In this document: positions 34,360 through 42,260 of the stretch, piece by piece
How the letters are laid out: each line of letters begins with the position of its first letter
Position numbering within the stretch: position 1 is the stretch's first letter
Source of the DNA: Lachnoclostridium phytofermentans
Lineage (GTDB): Bacteria > Bacillota > Clostridia > Lachnospirales > Lachnospiraceae
Length of the DNA: 64,000 bases
Direction: 5' to 3'
NCBI RefSeq assembly: GCF_000733755.1
Contig: NZ_JPOF01000003.1
Coordinates: 722,501 to 786,500, forward strand
Program-made: the position numbers and the translations under genes
The notes under the pieces: generated by a model
What the model saw: the letters and a program-made list of their open reading frames with translations, nothing else
Told to the model about the DNA's origin: nothing
Database searches by the model: none

Positions 34360-37300
34360 TTATTGGACGATAATCGTTTGAATAGGTCCATAACCATTTT
34401 TGTTGTAACCATAAACCTTTACTGTTTCACCAGCTACAAGTTTAGGTACTTTAATAGAAAATGTTCCATCTTCAGATATAGTTCCTTGATAATTTACATT
34501 ATTAATCTTAGCAAAAACTTTTGTTTTTGAATTTTTAACAGTTACATTTTCAACGGAATCTAACAAGAAAATATCAACTTTGCCTTCAATGATCTCCATG
34601 CCGCTGGACAAATTCTTCACCTTTGGCATATCAGGAGCATACTTTTCTACAGTTACTACAAGCGGATCACTCATTGTTGTTAAGTTCATCGCATTAAACG
34701 TTACTATAGTGCCAGAATCCACCTTATCTATGGAGAAGCTATGAACATACCCTTTCTGCTTCTCGCTATATTTTCCCTGTTTGGATTCATAAAGCGTATT
34801 TCCAACCAGAGCATAAAGCATACAATCTTGATTAGTCACTACTTTCATTGTCTTATTGGTGTTGGTAAGTTTGGTAATAAGTTTTGGAACTCCTGGCTTT
34901 TCATACTTCACAATTTTAGAGTCAAATGCTAATAACTTTCCTAAATTATTACGCTGATATGCATATACCATCTCACCAGATATTAACTTTTCTTTTAATT
35001 TGTAAGTGAAATCTCCATTGTCGTTGGTAGTTCCATTAACAATTGCTTTTCCAGTTTCAGTTGGAATCACAAGTGTGACTTCTCTTTCCGGTAAATAAGT
35101 AATGTTTATTTCTTTTGTACCATATTCTATATCGCCTATTGTTAGTTTACCAAATTTGTCATAACTTGATATATCTTCTACTGTAACAGTAGTATGCTTA
35201 CTATAACGATAGTCCTTGTTATTTATATCTTCAGCATATATGGTGATTTGTTTCCCATATGGTAATGTTGTACCAAGATCAATAGCAAAATATCCACTTT
35301 CATCTGTCATATCTTTAATTATAACATCGTCATACTTAACTGTAATCGATAACTGTTTATTATCCGATGATGACTTAACACTACCATAAATTACAGAATC
35401 AATATTGGTTAATGACATAACGTCTGGAGTATAAGGTCCACCTTTTAATACGGTTGTCGAAGTGACTCTGCTTATTCTACCAACATGATCAATGTTATAT
35501 AGCTTAACATTAGAACCTACCTCAATATCAGGAAGATACATTTTAAACCTTCCATCTTTATCCAGTATTTCGTCAACTTCAATAATACTATAACCATCTA
35601 AATCCAAATCCGCGCATAATTCAAGTCTTTCTTTGCCACCGAACTTTGGAACATATACTCTACGTCTGATATCAACTATAGCAATTACCAATGCTCCATC
35701 TTCGTTTGTCATACCTGTTAACGCCTCTGCATTATTATAATATTTATCAACAGACAATACATCAGGGCCACTTTTTTTAACTTTTACTTTAACTTTCGCA
35801 CTTACTCGATCATTCACTTCGTCTTTTTGATAAACATTAAGGTAGGTTCCTGCCTTCTGAGCTGGAACTGAGACACTATAAGAACCATCCATTAACGATT
35901 TACTTTGATAGCTTTTGCCATCTGGAGTCTCAACAATAACGGTTACATTACCTTCTGCTCTACCTGTTACTGACGCTTTTTTGTTACTATATGACCATAC
36001 CTTTGGTGCTGCCATTTCTTTTACACCGATATTATCAACAACTAGAGTATATAACTTCTTCGCACCGTTATTATCTTCCACTAGAATTGAACACTTTACA
36101 TTGCTCGTAATCTTAAACCTATGGTTATCAACTGTTCTTGCAAGTATCCAATCACCAGCCACCCAAGTTTGGTCTCCTAAAATATACTTTACACTCTTAA
36201 TACCTGCGCTTGAAAATGCATCGACATAAATTTCATAGCCTGTAGCGATAGGATCTAAAACTCCTGGAGCTACGACAATATGAGGTTCATCAATTTTATT
36301 ATTCTCCTTTTTACTGCATAAATAATAATTATACTCCTCTGTTTTCACTAGCGTTTTGTCATACCAAGTTTTTGCTTTCGTAAAATCATCCGCCATTGCT
36401 GGAAGACTTAGAATGAATTTTTGATCCTTCTTTAAAGCTAAACTCCAGTTATTATCAACGAAAGGCTCATAAGCTCCGGCCTTTACTTCATTTTGTAAAA
36501 ATTCTGTTATTAATACTTGAGTACGATATAAGTTACGTACCATTTGTGTCTTTGCCCACTTAAATAATGGATTTGTATTCGCTAAGGAGGAAAGTGAATT
36601 TGCTGCAATAATGAACTCCATATCATCCGTTACGGCTTTTCCATTATAAGTTAGCTCTGTGATTCTTCTTGTATTATTTATCTTAATACCATTAATATTA
36701 TATCTAGGCTCTACATAAGGATCAATTGTATAATAGATTCCATCAAACACAAAATAGTTCTGCCATTGATCTGCCCATTCATCTGCTATTAACATGGTAC
36801 CATCTTTATCTTTTGGGTCCATCGTATTATACATACCAGCACACCATTCCATCCACTCACGTAACTGTGCACCAGTCACTTTATAAAGACAAGTATACTG
36901 ACGATATGATTGAAGCGTAAATAAATCGGACTGCTTTACTTGTCCACTAATTTGAACATAATCATCTGCGGAGTTTGCACCATAGCTATAGTTCGATGCA
37001 GCAGCGATTACTGGGTAATTTGCATATGTTTTATCAAACCGCTCAATATACCTTCTAGCATAGGCGATTCTTGCGTCATTTTGTAATTGTAGTGCATTAC
37101 TATCCTCTAGCAAACTAAAGAAGTTTTGAATGGTTGCTCCGTCTTTTATATTAGCAACGACATGAGAACGATAGCTTTCCATCTCCTCTTTCCATTCAGA
37201 TAGAGTATCAACGATTGCCTTGTTTTCTGTCGTTTTATAATCAGAAACATGACGATTCGAACCTTTCCTAGAAACGATTTCAAACTTATCTGCAGTTTGA

Positions 37301-38403
37301 TCATATTCAAGAGTTAAATCTGCAATTCCAATCGAACGGGCTAAATTCTTTCCCATTACCATAACTTTTCCATTCACAATCCCATTTACAGGGTCAACCC
37401 CTGACATAGAATTATAATAAAGATTCGATTTTGGATCTGGGAAGGCATTGTGCTCATGTCCACATAGTACAACATCTACCTCATCAATTTTAGTCAAGGC
37501 GTAAGCAGCATTCGTAGCCATATATTCAGGTTCTTCCTCACCAAAGCCAGAGTGAACTAAAGCTACTACAATATCTGCACCTTGTTCCTTTAGTAACTTT
37601 GATTCCTTACGGACATTTTCTACAATGTCTTCCCCTTTCCATATACCAGTATAGTCATCCGTCTTTGTCGATAAAGTAGGAATCGTTTCTCCAATGATAC
37701 CAATATTAAGAGTAACCTTTTTCCCGGATTCCGTTACCACTTCACGGGTTATCATCATATTTTGTAAAAAGGGATAGGAATTGTCTTTTGAGTTTTTTAA
37801 ATTAGAAACAACTACTTTATCTATTAAACCAGCACCTGCGAGCTGCTGTAATATATAGTCTTTTCCATAATCAAAATCATGATTTCCTAAGGTGATTGCA
37901 TCATATCCTACCAATGCCATCGCTTGATATATTGGTTGAATAGCGTCCGAATCCTGATCCATAATATATTCCATACTAGCATCGAATAGAACATCACCAG
38001 CATCCAGGGTAACCGCATTACTTCTTCCTACTTCTTCCCTTGCTTTTTCAATTAATTGATAAGCACGAGATAATCCAGAGTTTGGAAAGCTAGTACCTCC
38101 AATATAGTCTGTACTGCTGACTGTACCATGTAAATCCGTTGTTAGAATAAATCTAAAATTTACCTTTTCTTTTTCTTCCTTTTTCTTTGAATTATCCTGA
38201 TTTTTATCTGAAGTGGCGCCCGTAGCCGCTTTCTTCTCTGCCTGGGTTTCGGTCGAACTATTTTCCTGTTTCGTATTCTCTGTAGTGGCAGCCATTGCCT
38301 GTTTTTCTGGTACTCCTGCTGCCAAACATCCTGCTGTCATAGCAACGGCCAGCAGGGCTGTAATTGTTTTCTTTAAGTACTTCTTCATTGTTTTATAAGC
38401 CAT
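34360..38403 (-). CDS. Large secreted 5'-nucleotidase/cyclic phosphodiesterase with C-terminal Ig-like repeats
   Basis: 1347 residues. Signal peptide (MKKYLKKTITALLAVAMTAG). A Lys/Glu/Ser/Thr spacer precedes a metallophosphatase domain: FILTTDLHG, LDAGDVLFD, LGNHDFDYG, VALVHSGFG, VVLCGHEHN. The 5'-nucleotidase C-terminal domain follows, including VTGAQLREWMEWCAG. Together these define UshA/YfkN-like enzymes that strip phosphate from extracellular nucleotides. From about residue 700 to the end are some seven or eight repeating beta domains (for example SEDGTFSIKVPKLVAGETVKVYG and SYSVSVPAQKAGTYLNVY) like Ig/Big_6-type modules. No LPXTG or SLH motif is seen, so these may mediate wall or substrate binding. 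Two ATGs (38403, 38388) are possible starts. Confidence 0.92.
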   Translation of the reverse strand: MAYKTMKKYLKKTITALLAVAMTAGCLAAGVPEKQAMAATTENTKQENSSTETQAEKKAATGATSDKNQDNSKKKEEKEKVNFRFILTTDLHGTVSSTDYIGGTSFPNSGLSRAYQLIEKAREEVGRSNAVTLDAGDVLFDASMEYIMDQDSDAIQPIYQAMALVGYDAITLGNHDFDYGKDYILQQLAGAGLIDKVVVSNLKNSKDNSYPFLQNMMITREVVTESGKKVTLNIGIIGETIPTLSTKTDDYTGIWKGEDIVENVRKESKLLKEQGADIVVALVHSGFGEEEPEYMATNAAYALTKIDEVDVVLCGHEHNAFPDPKSNLYYNSMSGVDPVNGIVNGKVMVMGKNLARSIGIADLTLEYDQTADKFEIVSRKGSNRHVSDYKTTENKAIVDTLSEWKEEMESYRSHVVANIKDGATIQNFFSLLEDSNALQLQNDARIAYARRYIERFDKTYANYPVIAAASNYSYGANSADDYVQISGQVKQSDLFTLQSYRQYTCLYKVTGAQLREWMEWCAGMYNTMDPKDKDGTMLIADEWADQWQNYFVFDGIYYTIDPYVEPRYNINGIKINNTRRITELTYNGKAVTDDMEFIIAANSLSSLANTNPLFKWAKTQMVRNLYRTQVLITEFLQNEVKAGAYEPFVDNNWSLALKKDQKFILSLPAMADDFTKAKTWYDKTLVKTEEYNYYLCSKKENNKIDEPHIVVAPGVLDPIATGYEIYVDAFSSAGIKSVKYILGDQTWVAGDWILARTVDNHRFKITSNVKCSILVEDNNGAKKLYTLVVDNIGVKEMAAPKVWSYSNKKASVTGRAEGNVTVIVETPDGKSYQSKSLMDGSYSVSVPAQKAGTYLNVYQKDEVNDRVSAKVKVKVKKSGPDVLSVDKYYNNAEALTGMTNEDGALVIAIVDIRRRVYVPKFGGKERLELCADLDLDGYSIIEVDEILDKDGRFKMYLPDIEVGSNVKLYNIDHVGRISRVTSTTVLKGGPYTPDVMSLTNIDSVIYGSVKSSSDNKQLSITVKYDDVIIKDMTDESGYFAIDLGTTLPYGKQITIYAEDINNKDYRYSKHTTVTVEDISSYDKFGKLTIGDIEYGTKEINITYLPEREVTLVIPTETGKAIVNGTTNDNGDFTYKLKEKLISGEMVYAYQRNNLGKLLAFDSKIVKYEKPGVPKLITKLTNTNKTMKVVTNQDCMLYALVGNTLYESKQGKYSEKQKGYVHSFSIDKVDSGTIVTFNAMNLTTMSDPLVVTVEKYAPDMPKVKNLSSGMEIIEGKVDIFLLDSVENVTVKNSKTKVFAKINNVNYQGTISEDGTFSIKVPKLVAGETVKVYGYNKNGYGPIQTIIVQ

Positions 38404-38543
38404 TTCATCATCCTACCTTTTGCCTTTAGTTAACGACATTGCTATCCTTACTATCTTTTAATGTTAGTGAAAAATTAAGGCAAAGATAAGTCAAAAGATT
38501 AAACAATTCATAACAGTTATGAAGTAATTATTGATATGAAAAG

Positions 38544-38582
38544 AAGTTCTAAGACTATATTAAGTAGCATTAGAACTTTTTC
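38544..38582 (-). terminator. Possible terminator after the TIGR04086-like gene
   Basis: AAGTTCTAA / TTAGAACTT arms with a 17-base loop, T-rich flanks on both strands; lies downstream of the minus-strand gene ending at 38643. Confidence 0.5.
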
Positions 38583-38642
38583 TCATACTTTCCTATAAAA
38601 AATCTATGATTCACAGTATTAATGAAGAAGTTTCCTTATTCT

Positions 38643-39017
38643 TTAGCTAAGCATTCCACCCAACATACCACTTGCCGCAATCATTAATAGTTTTTTACCA
38701 TACTCTAGGAAATCGACCGGGTTATCTCCCTTCACTAAAAGAGATATTAATATGTACACAATAAAGTAGACCATAGCTGCTATTAGTCCCCATAGAAATC
38801 TCTTTTGTTCTACATGCTTTCCAAGATAAAAACTCCCAATGAATACTGATAGTACAGTAATTGCAATTACTGCCACACTAACTGCTGTTCCTCCCATACC
38901 TGTTAGATGCATCATAAAAGAAACAATAAGTAGTAAAAACAAGGTTATAACATACGAAGTAACCAAGGACTTTAATAAATAAACCGCTCGAGATTTCGTT
39001 GCAGACATCCTCTCCAT
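38643..39017 (-). CDS. Small four-helix membrane protein, TIGR04086-like
   Basis: 124 residues from the ATG at 39017 (AAAGGA eight bases upstream). A longer frame to 39110 adds a non-family N-terminus and is rejected. Four predicted membrane helices: VTSYVITLFLLLIVSFMMHL, VSVAVIAITVLSVFIGSFYLG, FLWGLIAAMVYFIVYILISLL and KKLLMIAASGMLGGML. Length, topology and the final glycine-rich helix fit the Firmicutes TIGR04086/YrzE membrane family, which is of unknown function and frequently near yajC/tgt, as here (40221-41737). Confidence 0.8.
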   Translation of the reverse strand: MERMSATKSRAVYLLKSLVTSYVITLFLLLIVSFMMHLTGMGGTAVSVAVIAITVLSVFIGSFYLGKHVEQKRFLWGLIAAMVYFIVYILISLLVKGDNPVDFLEYGKKLLMIAASGMLGGMLS

Positions 39018-39149
39018 CTTCTTTTCCTTTCTATATGTACAAAATTCTAGTGTATTATATGAGCGAAAACAGGCTATTATAACCTTAGTTTGCATAGATA
39101 CTTTACTCATGTTATACTAAAATCATGCATAAGAAAGGACGGATGAATC

Positions 39150-40013
39150 ATGAAGTATGTTGACCTCCATGTACATACGAATGTATCAGATGGAACTCTT
39201 ACCCCAACAGAAGTAGTTAACTTAGCTGTACAAAAGAAATTAGCCGCCATTGCTATCACAGATCATGACACCATCTATGGAATTGAAGAAGCAAAAAAAG
39301 CTGTTGCGACACAACAAAAAAATGGATATGAACTAGAACTGATTCCCGGAGTAGAAATCTCCGCTGAATATAAGAAAAAAGATATCCATATCCTTGGCTT
39401 ATTTGTCAATGAAAAGGATATACATTTACAAGAAATTCTATCAAATGCACTTGACGAACGAGACCAACGTAACCAAAAAATGATAAATAACCTAAGAGCT
39501 GATAATATCGATATTACGCTGGATGCTCTTTTATTTGATGAACCAAACACAGTAATAACAAGAGCTCATTTTGCACGTTTTTTAATTGAGCATGGTTATG
39601 CTAAAAATAACAACGAAGCCTTCTCTAAATATCTAGGATATGATACAAAGTACTATGTTCCTAGAAATTATTTAACACCAAAAGATGCTATTTTATTAAT
39701 ATTACGTGCTGGAGGTATCCCTGTCTTAGCACATCCACTCTTATATCATCTAACTTTAGAGGAACTCGACGATCTTATTTCTGAACTTAAGAGCTTTGGA
39801 CTTGTAGGAATAGAAACAATTTACTCCACGAATACGGGCTTTGATGAAGGAATTATTAGACGCTATGTAAATAAATATGGATTATTAATGACAGGTGGTA
39901 GCGATTTTCATGGTAGCAACAAACCTCACATTGAGCTTGGCAGCGGTATGGGTAATTTAAAAATTCCATATCAAATTGTAACAATGTTAAAGGATTATCT
40001 TAATAGAAAATAG
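39150..40013 (+). CDS. PHP-domain phosphoesterase (TrpH/RNase AM-like)
   Basis: 287 residues. The PHP metal ligands are in order: DLHVHTNVSDGT (H7, H9), TDHDT (D38, H39), PGVEIS, LAHP and GGSDFHGSN. This matches the YciV/TrpH branch, whose characterised members remove nucleotides from the 5' end of RNA or dephosphorylate 3',5'-bisphosphate nucleotides. Polymerase-type PHP domains are excluded by size. Ribosome site AAAGGACGG eleven to seven bases before the ATG. Monocistronic with a strong terminator; copies of the 43-bp element lie between the stop and terminator. Confidence 0.88.
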   Translation: MKYVDLHVHTNVSDGTLTPTEVVNLAVQKKLAAIAITDHDTIYGIEEAKKAVATQQKNGYELELIPGVEISAEYKKKDIHILGLFVNEKDIHLQEILSNALDERDQRNQKMINNLRADNIDITLDALLFDEPNTVITRAHFARFLIEHGYAKNNNEAFSKYLGYDTKYYVPRNYLTPKDAILLILRAGGIPVLAHPLLYHLTLEELDDLISELKSFGLVGIETIYSTNTGFDEGIIRRYVNKYGLLMTGGSDFHGSNKPHIELGSGMGNLKIPYQIVTMLKDYLNRK

Positions 40014-40017
40014 TAGT

Positions 40018-40050
40018 AACAAGAAAAGCACGCTTTTCGAGCTTTTTGTT
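40018..40050 (+). repeat. Degenerate copy of the 43-bp element
   Basis: AACAAG.AAAAGCACGC at its left end and an imperfect complementary right arm ending TTTTTGTT. Starts five bases after the PHP gene stop and is followed by the intact copy at 40057. Confidence 0.5.
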
Positions 40051-40056
40051 GCTAGA

Positions 40057-40099
40057 AACAAGGAAAAGTACGCCTCGTGAACTTTTCCTTGTCATGAAT
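40057..40099 (+). repeat. 43-bp element, copy B (between PHP gene and terminator)
   Basis: About 37 of 43 positions match the copy at 6568-6610. CAAGGAAAAGT pairs with ACTTTTCCTTG, so this copy is a better hairpin. Ends exactly where the terminator stem begins, as copy A nearly does. Confidence 0.75.
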
Positions 40100-40146
40100 A
40101 AAAAAGCCATTGAAATACAATAACTTGTTTTCAATGGCTTTTTTTC
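40100..40146. terminator. Bidirectional terminator between PHP gene and yajC
   Basis: AAAAAAGCCATTGAAA / TTTCAATGGCTTTTTT with T tracts on both strands. Confidence 0.92.
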
Positions 40147-40220
40147 TACTATTAAGTTCTCTTATTCTATAAATGATTTCTTCTTAGATGATTTCTTCTA
40201 TAAAATAATTCTTCTTTAAA

Positions 40221-40553
40221 TTATTTATTCTCTTCCGTAGCTGGTTTTTCAACTTCAACAACCGCTGACTTCTTCATAGGTATTCTACAGTTCTTATTGT
40301 TACCAAACTCTACAATAATAACTTCATCCATTACGTCGATTACAACACCATAGAAACCACTGGTTGTTAATACACTATCACCAATCTCAAGTGAAGATAT
40401 TAATGCATTCATCTGTTTTTGTTGCTTCTTCTGTGGACGAATAGCCATGAAATAGAACAAACCACCGATGATAATAATGTATCCTATCATCCATGTCCAT
40501 GACATTGCTCCTCCCGTTGCTGCACCGTCTGCTAAAAATACTAATTGATTCAT
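40221..40553 (-). CDS. yajC: Preprotein translocase subunit YajC
   Basis: 110 residues from the ATG at 40553, which has AGGAGG six bases upstream; the extra eight codons to 40577 are not supported. One membrane helix (about 22-40) followed by the family motif FMAIRPQKKQQKQMN and the small beta domain GDSVLTTSGFYGVVIDV. Accessory part of the SecDF-YajC complex. Directly downstream of tgt (47-base gap), the common bacterial arrangement. Confidence 0.95.
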   Translation of the reverse strand: MNQLVFLADGAATGGAMSWTWMIGYIIIIGGLFYFMAIRPQKKQQKQMNALISSLEIGDSVLTTSGFYGVVIDVMDEVIIVEFGNNKNCRIPMKKSAVVEVEKPATEENK

Positions 40554-40600
40554 AGTAATCCTCCTATAGATTCTCATTATAATTCAATGCTGCTGATTCA

Positions 40601-41737
40601 CTAATTTCCCTGTTCTGCAGCAAATCCTTCTAATTTCTTCTTCTTATAATTTGCAAAATTTTGATTTTCTATTGCTTCTCTAATCTCTTCCATCATCTTG
40701 TTGTAAAAATACAGGTTGTGTGTTACTAAGAAACGTAACCCTAGCATTTCTTTTGCTTTTAACAGGTGACGGATATAACCACGACTATAGGTCTTACAAA
40801 CTGGACAACCACAACCTTCTTCAATCGGACGATCGTCTAGTTCATACTTTGCATTGAGTAAGTTCATTTTACCATGATTTGTATAAGCATGTCCATGTCT
40901 ACCATTTCTGGCTGGATATACACAATCGAAGAAATCTACTCCTCGTTCCACTGCTTCTAATATATTCGCAGGAGTTCCCACTCCCATCAAATAAGTAGGT
41001 TTCGCTTCTGGAAGGTAAGGAACTGTTTCTTCAATGATTCGATACATATCGTCATGAGATTCCCCAACGGCAAGTCCTCCTAGCGCATAACCATCCAAAT
41101 CAAGCTCTGAGATTCTCTTTGCATGCTCAATACGAATGTCTGCATAGGTTCCCCCCTGATTGATACCAAATAACATCTGATGTTTGTTAATCGTATCTTC
41201 TAGAGTATTTAACTTTTTCATTTCATTCTTACATCGTATTAACCAACGTGTAGTTCTAGCAACGGAATCCTCCATATACTCTCTTGTTGCTGGATGTGGA
41301 GGGCACTCATCAAATGCCATAGCAATGGTAGATGCTAAATTAGATTGAATTCTCATACTCTCTTCCGGTCCCATAAAAATCTTACGACCATCTACATGAG
41401 AGTTAAAGTAGACTCCCTCTTCTTTTATCTTTCTAAGACCAGCTAAGGAAAATACTTGAAAACCACCCGAGTCTGTTAATATAGGCTTATCCCATACCAT
41501 AAATTTATGAAGACCACCCATCTTCTTTACAACTTCATCTCCTGGTCTTACATGAAGATGGTAGGTGTTACTAAGCTCAACTTGTGTTCCTATTTCTTGC
41601 AAATCCATTGTGGATACTGCACCCTTAATGGCTGCTGCCGTGCCGACATTCATAAATACCGGGGTTTGTATCTTCCCATGTACGGTTGTAAATTCGCCAC
41701 GCTTCGCATTTCCATCTTTACAGATTAATTTGTACAT
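40601..41737 (-). CDS. tgt: tRNA-guanine transglycosylase
   Basis: 378 residues from the ATG at 41737 (TGGAG five bases before); a GTG at 41755 is a weaker alternative. Exchanges guanine 34 for preQ1 in GUN-anticodon tRNAs on the way to queuosine. Motifs: LTDSGGFQVFSL and VDFFDCVYPARNGRHGHA with catalytic Asp residues, and the zinc site CGCPVC with a later THNLYFY His. Cotranscribed with yajC. The promoter at 41839-41867 has a perfect palindrome at its start site. Confidence 0.96.
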   Translation of the reverse strand: MYKLICKDGNAKRGEFTTVHGKIQTPVFMNVGTAAAIKGAVSTMDLQEIGTQVELSNTYHLHVRPGDEVVKKMGGLHKFMVWDKPILTDSGGFQVFSLAGLRKIKEEGVYFNSHVDGRKIFMGPEESMRIQSNLASTIAMAFDECPPHPATREYMEDSVARTTRWLIRCKNEMKKLNTLEDTINKHQMLFGINQGGTYADIRIEHAKRISELDLDGYALGGLAVGESHDDMYRIIEETVPYLPEAKPTYLMGVGTPANILEAVERGVDFFDCVYPARNGRHGHAYTNHGKMNLLNAKYELDDRPIEEGCGCPVCKTYSRGYIRHLLKAKEMLGLRFLVTHNLYFYNKMMEEIREAIENQNFANYKKKKLEGFAAEQGN

Positions 41738-41818
41738 TTTTACTCCATTCTGCACATGTTTTTACTCTTTGTGTTGAAATGAGTTTTCTCGCTTTCAGCA
41801 CTTTGTCCTAATTTTTCC

Positions 41819-41837
41819 GTACTACGTACCGTAGTAC
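41819..41837. promoter_or_regulatory. Perfect palindrome at the tgt start site
   Basis: GTACTACG-TAC-CGTAGTAC, eight-base perfect arms. It begins two bases after the -10 box of the tgt promoter, covering the expected start, a classic repressor position. Confidence 0.6.
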
Positions 41838-41838
41838 A

Positions 41839-41867
41839 AGTATACCTTCATTGCACCTGTTTTTCAA
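41839..41867 (-). promoter_or_regulatory. Predicted tgt-yajC promoter
   Basis: Minus strand TTGAAA (41867-41862), 17 bases, TATACT (41844-41839). Confidence 0.7.
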
Positions 41868-42260
41868 CTAAATTTTTTCTAAACGGTTTTATTTGCTTCT
41901 TTCATATTGTTAACAATATTTCCATTTATAGTCATACATTTATTTTCCTTTGTCTATTGACTTTTTATACCAATATATGTTGGATGTTTGTGCATATTCC
42001 CAAAGTATAAAAGGTAAATCCCAATAATACATCCGAACTTTTTTGTGCATTGTGCTAACTGTTTTTGTAGTATATTAGACTTATATTACATAGGATGGAA
42101 TAGATATGTTGAACAATTGCCAAGTCCTACTTTAATCACCTCAGTTCTTCGTATTTGATAGAAAATACTAAGGAAGCGATGCATTCTCAAGTACCGATCG
42201 ACGATGCAGAAAGATTCACAAAGGAAATGTAAAATATCACTTAAAAAGGAGATGTGTCTT

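Larger units (their letters stand above)
41738..42260. other. Divergent intergenic region tgt / hppA
   Basis: 523 bases. The tgt side has a clear promoter and operator-like palindrome. The hppA side is AT-rich; TATATT/TATTAC-like boxes near 42070-42090 exist but I cannot pick a promoter. No ORF, tRNA or known riboswitch is visible. Confidence 0.5.
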
